Under the pieces are notes generated by a model. The model ran no database searches and was not told the origin of the DNA. It saw nothing but the letters and a program-made list of their open reading frames with translations. A stretch of DNA of 64,000 nucleotides from Silene latifolia (Eukaryota; Streptophyta; Magnoliopsida; Caryophyllales; Caryophyllaceae), in contig NC_133526.1 in NCBI RefSeq assembly GCF_048544455.1, positions 4,604,001-4,668,000 of the forward strand. The letters run 5' to 3'. Made by a program: the position numbers and the translations under genes. Below are positions 12,623-22,599 of this stretch, piece by piece (position 1 is the first letter of the stretch; every line of letters begins with the position of its first letter).

Positions 12623-14271
12623 TCATGGACATACCAGAGAGCCTGCATCAGGAACGCCTAATGAACCGGCTAAGTCTGAGCCACAGGTTAGATCTGTACC
12701 AGGCTTGGCCTTCTTGGCCGGAGGACCCATTTCTTTGTCGGCCTCGGTAGCAATAGCAGCGGTAGTAGCAGCAGCAGCGGCAACAGCAGTCTCTTTTCTC
12801 TTACGTAAGAGAGGAGATTCCTCCGCCAAGGTGACCTCCTCATCGGTAATATCGACGATCACCACCGTCTCCTTTTGGACTGAAGGGATTGGAGGTTGAA
12901 CTGAAGTTGACGCCGTCGCCGCCGAAGACATTGCTTTTCGTTTTCGGCGCGGTATGTTACCGGCAACCTTCGCCTGGGCCGCCGTCACATCTAGGACCTT
13001 CAACTGCTGGTCCATGAGATCGTTTGGCGCCGGTCTGCGATCACGTGTATCGGCCTTCGGATGCATCTCGACAACGTTCTTGTCTTTGTCAAGTCCCATC
13101 TTCTTGAGGATTTCCTCAGACAGATCCGGGCCAAAACGGTCTGTAAAAGAAACGAAGCAAGAGTTAAACAAAAGAAATAAATCAAGGTTCAAAAACAGAA
13201 ACATTAAAAGTAGAGATGGGCCTCACACCGACCCCACTCACCCTGTGCTAGGGCCGGTATGAGGCCGACGTGGCAGAGCGGCTCATCTTGAAGAATGATC
13301 TGCGTCGAGGGCATCCATCCCTTCGGCGACCCATCCTTCTCAGTCTCAAACAGCTTCATTGCCCGCCGTTCGTCCGCATTAAGAGGGACCTTCAAGGCGT
13401 CCATCTTAAGCTTGCCCCGGGAGACATATTTCTCACGCTCCCCTTTGCTCTCGCACCGCAAATTGACGCGGTGCTGGAAGGACCGAGGCAGTGGATAATC
13501 CCCTGGAACCTCAACATATACCCACCGTGCCTTCCAGTCCTTGCAGGAGGTAAGATTAGGGACGGTGATATAACCTGGCTCGGTCTGTACGCTATACCAC
13601 CCCCTGCCACCTTGAACATTCAGTCGAAGGTGATGAAGCCGGCGGAATAGGTTCACCGTTGGGGCCTCCCCCCTAAACTGGCATAGCCACACAAAGCCAA
13701 CAATCGTCCGGATGGCCAACGGATGCAACTGTGCCACAGCGACGTTCATTGCTTTAATTATGGCAGCAACGTATGCATTGAGAGGAAACCGGAGCCCATA
13801 CTCCAGGTGTCTCATATATACGCCGATACAACCCGGGGGAGGGCAACAGACGGCCTGACCCTCTTTAGGAATAACAATCCTATACTCCCTGCCGAAGGAG
13901 AAATGATGTTCGAAAAAGTTAGGACCAGAACAACTGGCGAACTTGTTGGTCCAAACACGATCAGGGCCGATCTTGCAGGCGTCGCCGTGATCCAGGAGAT
14001 GCGGCCTCTCCTCATCGGAATGAGGCTTTTCCCCATCGGAATGAGTCTTTTCCTCATCATCACCGTCATCATCAACATCATCATCAACATCATCATCATC
14101 ATCATCATCCTCGAAATCCTCCAAATATTTGGGATCAACCTCAGGAGAAGGAGACCTAGGGCCCCCGGACCTTATCGGGACGGCGGCCAGTGCCTCCTCT
14201 TCATCAAGGCGCGACGGGGAACCCCCCGGCGCAGGATTACTAGGTCCGGCATCAGCAGAAGACATGTTCAC
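12623..14271 (-). pseudogene. Antisense coding region of the Tat-clade element (putative gypsy-type 'transposase' domain)
   Basis: On the minus strand a 355-residue reading frame (14271-13204) has an acidic Asp-rich N-terminal tract (about 14040-14110 on the window). It is followed by a domain resembling the Pfam family named 'putative gypsy type transposon': FGREYRIVIPKEGQAV, MRHLEYGLRFPLNAYV and LHPLAIRTIVGFVWLCQFR. A second block continues to about 12623, and Ala/Glu-rich coiled-coil-like sequence on the same strand extends towards 11640. Antisense genes of this kind are known from the Retand/Grande lineage; their function is unclear. It is treated as part of the fossil element, with no claim that it is functional. 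Confidence 0.7.
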
Positions 14272-14902
14272 AACAAAAACTTAAACAATTAAAAATTGGA
14301 AAATTTGTTTGTTTACCTTGGGAAGAGTGTTACGCCGAGTAACGCTTCGAAGACTAGAGAGAAGTTTCGTCAAAGAAAACTAAGCAAGAAGAAATTTTTT
14401 TTGAGAAAATGAATTTGGAAGGCCAAATTCAGGGGCTAACTGCCCTATTTATAGGGCAAAGCCCACTCAATCCGACCAATCAGGGCAAAGCCCATGAAGC
14501 GTCAACAAATCAGCAACGAGACACGTGTCAGACATGCAGCCACGGAATGTCAATCATCGCAACAGTTACCAATATTCTTTGACACGCTACTTGGCGGAAT
14601 GCCAATCGACGTATTTTCTTCAACACGCTCCTTGTTATCTACTTGCCAAACGACCAGCTGATCAACCAAGCTTGGCAGCACCGGCCGGGAGCAATCAAAG
14701 CATCCAGCACTCTCAGCCTTGGACCCGCCGGCCATCGACATCTTCTTTTCCACATTTGATGTCCATTACACATCCATGTGGAGGGGGGATATGGTACGGC
14801 CTGAACAGAAGCAAGCCGAGGAAGAGGAAGCTGGGGAAGAAAATTCAACTTGCGCAGAATACGCTCAACACTCATCGAAGGTCCATACCACGGCATAGAC
14901 TA

Positions 14903-14916
14903 CGCTGGGGGCAAAT
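14903..14916 (+). other. Polypurine tract
   Basis: GGGGGCAAAT lies directly before the TGATGGGG start of the 3' LTR, where Ty3/Gypsy plus-strand priming takes place. It is a short tract with one C. Confidence 0.6.
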
Positions 14917-15497
14917 TGATGGGGCATATTCTGCACCCGCTGACCGAGTCAACATATTGAACAAGGTCAAAGATCAAAAGACAGCAAGTCAACATGTTAG
15001 ACCGCCCCTAATCGACGCACTGTCGGCCGGTCACTGGGTCTCGGTACTGGCAACCAACAAAAAGAGACATATCCGCGTACTCATATCCAAGACCCCTCGG
15101 CATGGAGTCAGCCGGCCTGCCATGGGTCCCTCGGCCGAGGGTAGAACAGTCTTTCCACCTGCTAGCCACTTGGCCACTACGTGACAAAAGGTGAAAGTCT
15201 ATAAATACTCCACTTCTCTCATTTAGAAGGGGATCCACAATCTAACCTAAAACTCACTATTCATCTGGTATAAACTCCCTTATCTCTCTACAATATACTT
15301 CGTCAAGTAACACACAACTTAATCACTTTAAGTTTACTGACTTGAGCGTCGGAGTGAGTACGCTCGGTACAAAGCCGAGCCCTCAGTTTGTTCATCGTTT
15401 AAGGAGAGACCGAAAGGAAGAGTCAAAGCAAGGAAGGACATCCATTCACCAAGCTTACGTGGTAAACAATACTGCTCCGGAATCTACACCCGGAACA
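14917..15497 (+). repeat. 3' LTR of the Tat-clade element
   Basis: It matches 2205-2795 over its whole length with small differences, including one fewer copy of a 10-bp CTTGGCCA-type unit. It is followed at once by TAAGC (15498-15502), the right target duplication. Confidence 0.95.
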
Positions 15498-16888
15498 TAA
15501 GCGATTAGAATAAATTGTTAATTAATTTTTATAATTTAAATCATGATCGGTATTATGATTTCCATAAAAAAATATTAGTAAATATTATGAATAATTTTAA
15601 TAAATACGTCTGATGTAGCCTTAATATTAACCAATGTAAAAATGACATGTGAATTAAAATTAGATGTTTTAAGTAGCCTTTTAACTATATTGTATTTTTT
15701 TTTTTTTTTACAAAAACAGTTATAAAAAAAAACAATTTACTAAGATCCTCTAAATTCGAATTAAAAACTAAAAATGTTTTGTTTTTGTATCAAATGAGAC
15801 AATTACGTACCAAATAAGTTTTAATATTATTAGAACATGGTTCAAGGACGGATATCAAGTTTTTGTTCAACTAAATCCTTCTCTTGCCTACACATTTCCC
15901 ATGTAGTTTTTTTTAACACACTATGTTAATATTATGAGAAGACAAAGGAAGCATCACCTACAAAAATAGAATAAGAAACAAACATATATTTAACGATAAT
16001 TCAATTAATCTTGTAAGAGGGTTTACATAAAGATAATATAAACTAATTCTACCACAAAACGATATTAGTGGATAAATTACAAAAAAATCTGCCTTTTACA
16101 ATAAGATTATATAAATTACACAAATAAAACTCGTAGAACATACCTTATGTATAACGTAATTAACTGCAAAATCCAACTTAACAATAATAAGAAAATTGTA
16201 CCATTCCCTCTGCAAAAATAAATCAATGTGAGAAATACAAATTGACATCAATAAAAGTTATTTAAACAATACCAAATAAAACACAAATCTTATGTATGAT
16301 ATAACTTTATCTTTTTCACAAATGCAAATGATTAATAAAAATTATATGCAATGAAAAGTTTCAATAACATATGAATATGCCAAAAGGTTAGAAAAAGAGG
16401 GTAAAAAATAAAAGTGCTTATTTTAAAGACTTTATTTATATTAACTTAGCATCAAATAAAGAGTTAAATTTTAGGAGGAGAAATGAATCATCAAAAAGGA
16501 AAAGGAAAAGTAAGAGCTAAAGAGAAAATGAAGACTTAGAGATGAATAAGGGGTCATAAACATGATAATAAGTATTCTATCTTAATTTTATGAATGAATA
16601 TTATTAATTAGTCACGTACTATCAAATGAAAGTTTCTTAGTGATTATACGCTGTCGCATGTTTTATACATATGCTCAAGGTAGCTTTTTTATATTAGTAT
16701 ATAGATATGACATATAGATTTGTATTTAGATTATCGAGTTATTGATTTTACATACATAAAAATGGAGCAAGGAGAAATGTAATGTAAAAGGTTTGCATGA
16801 GAGTGGTTTATAAATTATCTTATGAAATTAAAATAAGACATATAGTTAATGGTTGATAGTTTGACTTACTTTTTAATTATATTTATAG

Positions 16889-16920
<32 letters not shown>

Positions 16921-17177
16921 ATCCACTTTGCATGAGAATGATTTAAAAATTATCCTATGAAATTAAAATTATCTAAATTTAGTTTTTTACCATTAATTAC
17001 GAGAGTAACTTTTAAATGTGGAATTGGTAATTTTTTTTCTCATGTGTACTATTATGCTAGTATTTCCACGTGGACTATATTTTACCACGTCACAATAAAT
17101 TATTGTCATGTCACATTTGTCTACGTGACGTTTATTGTCTACCCTTTTAATAATATTTATAGATTATTGATAATTGA
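15498..17177. other. AT-rich intergenic DNA
   Basis: No gene is recognised. A (TTA)n microsatellite lies at about 16889-16920. It is bracketed by a ~43-bp imperfect direct repeat beginning TTTGCATGAGA at about 16791 and 16928. Around 16651-16706 the minus strand begins TCTATATACTAATATAAAAAA, which resembles a Helitron 5' end, but no partner 3' end is identified. Confidence 0.5.
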
Positions 17178-17522
17178 ACGAGTTCAGATACCGCGCAATG
17201 AATGCGCGGTATTTATAGAATTTTTATTTTTAGAAAAAAAAACTAACTATAAAACTAATCCAAAAAATTAAGTAATTTCATGAAATGTGTATATTTCTAA
17301 ACAAAATTAATGAAATTGTTTATAAATTTTTTATTAGCATATCTTTTAGGTACGATTTAGCATACAAAGAACGAATTTTTTTATCACAAAAGTCTTAGAG
17401 ACGAATTTTAAATAAGGGATTATATCAAAATAGGAAAATAAATAAGAGATTTTATAAAAATAGGAAATATGTTTTAGGCGGGAAAACTTAAAACTTTTCC
17501 TATTCTTTTAGTATATAGGAGA
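17178..17522 (-). mobile_element. Candidate short non-autonomous Helitron
   Basis: Read on the minus strand, the stretch starts TCTCCTATATACTAAAAG (17522 leftwards) and ends with a 7-bp-stem hairpin ACCGCGC/GCGCGGT (about 17190-17210) followed by CTGAACTCGT. The flanking bases are A on the 5' side and T on the 3' side, as expected for Helitron insertion between A and T. The terminal CTCGT departs from the usual CTRRT. There is no coding capacity. Confidence 0.5.
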
Positions 17523-17954
17523 TTGTATTCACTAAATAAGAAAATAATAGTTATAGTGCATTTGATTATATAATTATTATCATTAAAATTAATCTTTTCA
17601 TCAGATTAAATAATTTTCACTAAAGACTGAATTATAATATTTTAATTAAAGTATAAATAATATAAAACAATAAACTATTAAATCTTTTATTGATGCTATT
17701 ACCCGAGAATTTATAGACGAATACTATGTATAAACAAAACTATAAATCGTTTTGATTAATTTCATAATAAAGTTTTTTTTGAGAGAATCTATAAATTGGA
17801 ATCATTATTATTTATATGTTCAATTTTTTTTAGTTTTCTTGATTACTTTTAGAGTTCAATTTTTTTTGATATCAAAATATAATGACGTGAAATATGAAAA
17901 ATTAATGAGGTGTTAATTTAGTATGATTAAGTGATACAAAAATAAAAACTCGAC

Positions 17955-17991
17955 AAACACTGTGCATTCATTGTGCGGGATCTAAACTAGT
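17955..17991 (+). repeat. Helitron-like 3' terminus
   Basis: The plus strand reads TGTGCATTCATTGTGCGGGA then TCTAAACTAGT followed by T. It is related, in the opposite orientation, to the terminus at 17178-17215. The CTAGT end and following T fit a Helitron 3' end. The matching 5' end was not found. Confidence 0.4.
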
Positions 17992-18035
17992 TTACCCTAT
18001 TAACATTGTAGATGTTTTCCTCAAAAAGATTATAG

Positions 18036-18420
18036 ATGTTAAAAGGAACTGGTGAAGTTTTGCGCGGGCAAAAATCGGTTATTCTGGACATGGTAAATCG
18101 CTGTCAATCGGGCGGGTTCGACCGAATCATTATGGGCATGTATACTTCGGGTTGGGTCGGGCCGCGTCATTTCGTGTTCGGGCTAGCTATTAACAAGTTA
18201 TTTATGGATAATAATCAGTTTGCAACAATAAACTTTCAGAATAGGTTAAACTGGATTGATTCAATTCGAGTCGGGTGATGTTCGGGTTTTAGTCGGGTTC
18301 GGATCGGGTAATTCAAATCGAGTCAATTCTGCCAGGTCGTATTGTTAGTCGGTATTATGTAGTCCAGCTAGGGTTGACCACGGGTCGAGTTTGATTCGGA
18401 TTCGCTATTACCCGGACCCG
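18036..18420. repeat. GGGT/TCGGG-rich repeat, probably a degenerate DNA transposon
   Basis: CGGGTTCGGGT-type strings recur irregularly here, as in many plant non-autonomous hAT-like repeats. The end TTCTGCCAGGTC is similar to TTTTGCCAAGTC at the end of the 29.57-29.83 kb repeat, which suggests the same family. Reading frames in it are not believable as genes. Confidence 0.4.
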
Positions 18421-18602
18421 TCATACCTACTTTTTATATACTCAAGACTATTTTTTTACTCGCATTTTTTCACAATTTCGTCATTTCCTCATCGTCGTCG
18501 TCACTTTCAACCAGTTCTCCCAAACTAATTTCAGCTTTCCTCCCCCAATTCAATAGAAGGTATAATCTTCAATCTCTTATTATTTCCTGACCTTTGATAT
18601 TA

Positions 18603-19010
18603 ATTAATTGTTGAATCGAATAATTTAGCTTTTGTATCTATCTAGGGTTTATGTCGATCTGATTTCATTTGATTGTTGATTTTTTTTATTCGGTTATGCG
18701 ATGTTAAGTTATTAAAAAAATCGTTGAATCGAATTATTTTGCTTGTGTTTCGATCTAGGGTTTATGTTTAATCCGGATATCAGGAATACGATTGTAAATT
18801 TGATTTGATTGTCGATCATCTTCTGATATTCAATATTCCGTATCAACTAATTGCTGAATCAAACTATTTTGAGTTAGGTTTAATCTGTGTATTAAGAATA
18901 CAATTTGTTTGTTTGATTTGATTGTTGATTATTTTGATATTCGATACTCAGTATCAACCAATTGTTGTTCGAGTTATTTTGGTGTATCCATCTCGGATTT
19001 AAAATTATTC
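18603..19010 (+). repeat. Degenerate tandem repeat in the 5'UTR intron of the SDH gene
   Basis: Four related blocks of about 110-130 bp begin near 18607, 18721, 18850 and 18960. Each contains TTG(T/C)TGAATCGAA or a variant, then TCTAGGGTTTATG-like or ATTTGATTTGATTGT-like strings. They lie between a probable first noncoding exon (about 18470-18560, donor GGTATAATC) and the coding exon, so they probably sit inside a 5'UTR intron. Such introns often raise expression of plant housekeeping genes; that role is inference. Confidence 0.5.
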
Positions 19011-19160
19011 GGTATACTAGGAAGTAGGAATACGATTTGCTAATTTGATTATGTTTCGATTTGGAGTTTCTTGATGTTAATATGTAGATTAGCATCCCAT
19101 ATTTTCAATCAAAAGATAAAAAGTAGGAGTAAATAATTCCAAACATTTTGTTAGGTTAAC

Positions 19161-19583
19161 ATGATGCTAGCACGAAGCGCAACGAGAGCTGCACGGTCCG
19201 TAGTCCCACGCTACTTGTCCTCCACCACGCCAGCAACCTCCTCCGGCATCCTTGGAACATCGGCATTGAGCAAGATTTTGGGTTCAGCAGGTCATGTGAA
19301 TGGAGAGGGGAGTCACGTGCGTGGGGTTCCTGTGAGGTATAATAGCACGTCGGCCCTGATTGACATGGCTGACAAGGTTACTAATATGCAGCCCGTTATT
19401 GACTATTCGACAATGCCTTCTAATGCTGCCCAGTTTGTTCTCTTGTCCTCTTTGGTGTGGCACATGCATTCTGGAGTCCAAGATATTTTAGCAGATTATG
19501 TGCATCATGAAATTACCCTTAATTTTACCAAGATTAATTTGACTGCACTGTCTATTATCGTCTTAAAAGACTTGGTCATTTAA
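19161..19583 (+). CDS. Succinate dehydrogenase (complex II) membrane-anchor subunit, SDH4/SDH3 family
   Basis: This is a 140-residue single coding exon. The N-terminus is a typical mitochondrial presequence: Arg/Ser/Ala-rich, almost without acidic residues, MLARSATRAARSVVPRYLSS. Near the C-terminus HMHSGVQDILADYVHHEIT (about residues 101-119) matches the DYVHHE motif of plant complex II anchor subunits, where Asp-Tyr lie at the ubiquinone site. It is followed by a hydrophobic segment (LTALSIIVLKDLVI) that would cross the inner membrane. Plant anchors of this kind are short compared with animal SDHD. The ATG at 19161 is immediately followed by a second ATG; the first is taken. The transcript probably has a 5'UTR intron ending at TTAG just upstream. 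I recognise the family with fair confidence but cannot decide between SDH4 and SDH3. Confidence 0.65.
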   Translation: MMLARSATRAARSVVPRYLSSTTPATSSGILGTSALSKILGSAGHVNGEGSHVRGVPVRYNSTSALIDMADKVTNMQPVIDYSTMPSNAAQFVLLSSLVWHMHSGVQDILADYVHHEITLNFTKINLTALSIIVLKDLVI

Positions 19584-20303
19584 GGAAGGAACCTAGCCAT
19601 GAAAAGTCTTTTTTTCCTTATTTTCTGGGTGTTGTCTTTCTCTTTGTGTGTTTTATCAATAAGTTGGTTGTATTGCTGCACTTCAAGATATAATAATTTC
19701 AGATATCTATTTTTGTAAGCTCAGTGGTTGTATTGATGCTATGATACATTATCAGTATATGTGCCCTAGCTCATTGTATGAAGAGAAAAGTCCTCCAGGA
19801 AAGCTTTATTTCACAAATTTACCGTTTCATTCACATTTTTTCTTTTCTTTTCTGCTCTGCTTGAGTTTATTCTTCTCTTCGATTTCATGGCTAGGCTGAG
19901 GGGAAGGTTAGTCGAAAAGTTGTGCAAGCTAATGTTGAGCTACTGGTTGGAGTTGCTGGGGTTAGTTTTGGCTTTTGACTTGGTTGCCGGTTATTTAGTG
20001 ATGTAATAGATGCTTTGCGATCTGAATCAAAATTTGTTTCATTGGAGTAGAGCAATATCTAGATAGGGATGTTTTATGTAAATCAAGAATTTTGTGAATG
20101 CAACTGGTTTTATTAGCGAACCTTCTAAAGGGCATAGCAGTACTGGCATCGGCATTCGTATTATTGATGCCTGATGGTATGTAAGAGATGATATCTCATA
20201 CATTAGTTAGATCCTTGTGACATCATCAGCCTGTTTTAGTTATGTTATTTTTAAAAGTTTGAATCTTCATCTAAAGAGATGTCGTTGCCTGCTTGGTTTT
20301 AGG
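19584..20303. other. 3' flank of the SDH gene, no further gene seen
   Basis: The TTTTTTTCC-rich stretch and the following 100 bases are likely 3'UTR. Beyond it I see no coding sequence with a family match until the EBP1-like relic at 20304. Confidence 0.45.
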
Positions 20304-20423
20304 GATATGGGTTGTCATATTAATGGTTTTATAGCTATTGTGGGACACACTCATACAGATGTCACTGCGGCAACCAGCACTGTTGCTGAAGTCTCTCTGA
20401 GACTTGTGAGGCCTGGAAATAAG
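20304..20423 (+). pseudogene. Relic exon of an ERBB3-binding protein 1 (EBP1/PA2G4-like) gene
   Basis: The plus strand encodes DMGCHINGFIAIVGHTH and, directly after it, DVTAATSTVAEVSLRLVRPG. These match two neighbouring parts of plant EBP1, a methionine-aminopeptidase-fold ribosome-biogenesis and growth regulator. The stretch that normally lies between them is missing. An acceptor-like TTTTAG stands before and a donor-like AAGGTATAT after it, so the copy came from genomic DNA rather than a processed RNA. The sequence near 20461-20500 (VEGNVRDADFED) could be a further decayed piece. There is no start codon and no intact gene. Confidence 0.7.
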
Positions 20424-20879
20424 GTATATAAACAGGCACCTCTGGCCTTTTCTATAATTGTTAGTTGAGGGAAATGTTCGTGATGCTGACTTCGAAGATT
20501 CATTGCATGATGGTGATTCTTGCTTGGTTTTGGCAATATTGTTCAAATGGTGTTCTATGAGTTTAGCTTATTTATGTGGTCCAAAAATATATTTTTCAGT
20601 TTTCGGTGTTCATTATAGTCTTTCCTGTGGGAGTACTGAGATCAACCTAAATTTGAGCTTTGTCCATCTAGTTTCATTACTCTGGAAGTCAGTGTATATT
20701 TGTTTGGCTACATAATCACTGTGTTGGTACTTGGTTGTTCTTAAATGTGAAGGGTATTTTTTTAAGGGTTATCCACTCATGCTGTGTTGCTTTATCTGTT
20801 CCCCCCCTATTTTCTTGCTTTAATCATGTCTTATGAATGAAATAGTCTCAATTGTCGAAACTGTTATACATTGTGTGAA

Positions 20880-22190
20880 AGGCAACTTTGCCGGAAGATT
20901 TATTTTGTGTGTAGAACTGTAGAAGGTAACTTTGCCGAGGTGATCAATTGTTTCTATTCTAATTGCCCGCTTTCCTCCTCCCTATATTGTATGGTCAAAT
21001 GTGAGGTCATTAGTGGATCCACCTTTACCTTGTATACGCTGCCTTGTGGGACCTATAATTTTTGCCGAGGTGATCAATTTTTTCTGTTCTGATTGCCCGC
21101 TTTCCTGCTGCATATATTGTTTGACCTGAAGTGTGGCTTTTCTGTGGATCCACCTTTATCTCTGTGCTATATGTTAATCAATGAAAGTAGTCTCTATTTT
21201 AGGAATGATTTTGTAGTGTTTTGCTGGCAACTTTGCCGAGGTGATCAACTCTTTTTATTATGATTACCCGCTTTCCTGTTGCCTATATTGTTTGACCTGA
21301 TGCATGGCTTTTCTGTGGATCCACATTTGTCTGTCGGACTGTGTGGATACGCTGCCTTTCTTGGTCTATATGTTAATGAATGAAAATAGTCTCTATTATA
21401 GGAATGATTTTGTAGTGTTTTGCAGGCAACTTTGCCGGGGTGATCAATTCCTTCTATTCTGATTGCCCGCTTTCCTGTTGCCTATATTGTATTGTCAGTT
21501 GTGAGGCTTTTTTGCAAATCACATTTTTTGTTTGTGGATATGCTGCCTTGTGGGGCCTATATTTCATGTATGTAAACATTCTCGATTGTAGGAAATGTTG
21601 TATTATGTGTTACACTGATAGAGCATCAAGCTGAGTCTTTTCAGTGTCTGTTGTTTGTTCAGAAGTCCCCCTTCTCATCTTCCTGGTATTGCTTCATGTA
21701 AAGCTCACAAGTATTGCTTCATATAAAGCTCTATTGTCATATTTACACTGCAAAAGGCAACTTTGCCGAGGTGATCAACTCTTATTCTGATTACCCGCTT
21801 TCCTGTCGCCTAAATTGTATGTCCAGATATATGGGCCTTTTCTGCAAGCCGACTTTTGTTGATTTGCTGCCTTATACTCCCTCCTATTCAACACATAAAC
21901 TTCACTATTTCTTTTTCCGTCTATTCACAATAACTTCCATATTTCCTTTTTTGGTAAGTGTTTGTGTGGTCCAAATTTAATTGTATGGTGGGTAGTGTAT
22001 TTGTGTGGTCCAAATTTATTTATATGGTGGGGTAGTGTGTTTTCTTTTTGTGTCAAAATGAAATGTGATGGTGGGAAATGTTTTGAATGAAAATAATCTC
22101 ACCTGGAGAAGGCAGCATTGCCAATTTACTTCTACTCGTGATGTCCGCTTTCTTGTTACCTATATTGTATGGTCAGATCAGGCAGCGTAA
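20880..22190 (+). repeat. Decaying tandem array with conserved GGCAACTTTGCCGAGGTGAT core
   Basis: The core GGCAACTTTGCCGAGGTGAT, a pyrimidine-rich gap and then CCGCTTTCCTGTTGCCTATA recur. The GCCGAGG part is seen at 20934, 21064, 21235, 21434 and 21765, with a worn copy near 22107. Spacing grows from about 130 to about 340 bp. Several units also share GTGGATCCACCTTT and TAATGAATGAAA strings. No coding sequence is conserved between copies. Around 21875-22080 a half Stowaway-like sequence (CTCCCTCCTATTC) interrupts the array. Confidence 0.65.
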
Positions 22191-22350
22191 GTGTTCTAGG
22201 TGATGATCAGTCTATTGTCATAGTTACACTGATAGAGCATCAAGCTGATTGATTCTGTTCACTCTCGATGGTTTGTTCAAAGCCCCTTTTCATTTCCGTT
22301 ATATGCATCATCAAGCTCGCAAGAATGGCTTGTAACAGTCCTTAATTCTT

Positions 22351-22586
22351 CATGTTAGGCTTGTTACGGACTGTCTTAACTTGGTTATGCAGGTTGCTGG
22401 AGCGGAAAAGGCGATCGCGTCTATTAGGTGCATTATCAAGGATATTAAGTCTATTGCGTCTAATTTCCATTGTTGCTCTCTTAGTTTCTGTCCTAGGGGA
22501 GTGAATAGGATAGCTCATAATCTTTTCGAAGAAGCTTGTTGTAAGCTATCTTTATTTATTCTTTGTCAAAAAAAAAAAAAAAAAAA
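22351..22586 (+). mobile_element. 5'-truncated LINE 3' end (RNase H tail and poly-A)
   Basis: The encoded peptide IRCIIKDIKSIASNFHCC...CPRGVNRIAHNL resembles the end of the RNase H domain at the C-terminus of plant L1 proteins. A run of 19 A (22568-22586) follows. A 14-bp target duplication with one mismatch, AGTCCTTAATTCTT (22337-22350) and AGTCCTTCATTCTT (22586-22599), flanks it. Only about 0.24 kb of the element was inserted. Confidence 0.7.
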
Positions 22587-22599
22587 GTCCTTCATTCTT

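Larger units (their letters stand above)
2205..15497 (+). mobile_element. Ty3/Gypsy LTR retrotransposon, Tat clade (Retand/Grande-like), broken
   Basis: This is a fossil element of 13.3 kb with two LTRs (591 and 581 bp, TG...CA ends) and a perfect 5-bp target duplication TAAGC at 2200-2204 and 15498-15502. The parts, in order, are 5' LTR, primer-binding site, gag, protease, reverse transcriptase, RNase H, a second archaeal-type RNase H, integrase, a long 3' noncoding part with degenerate repeats, an antisense coding region, polypurine tract and 3' LTR. The second RNase H, the CCHC-like gag knuckle and the antisense gene are Tat-clade traits known from Retand, Grande and RIRE2. The reading frames carry several breaks (roughly half a dozen) besides a nested 2.4 kb insertion, so it is not autonomous. 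The LTRs differ at about 20 sites by eye (3-4 %), which suggests an age of one to a few million years at usual plant rates. Confidence 0.93.

Noticed and set aside
13270-14292. Plus-strand frames opposite the antisense coding region
   Set aside because: They are shadows of the Asp-rich and domain-bearing minus-strand frame; runs of Ile come from the complement of GAT repeats.
16957-17271. 104-residue frame rich in Phe/Tyr
   Set aside because: AT-rich sequence that overlaps the Helitron-like end; no recognisable protein.
18036-18278. 80-residue frame
   Set aside because: Lies in a GGGT-rich repeat shared with another site in the window.
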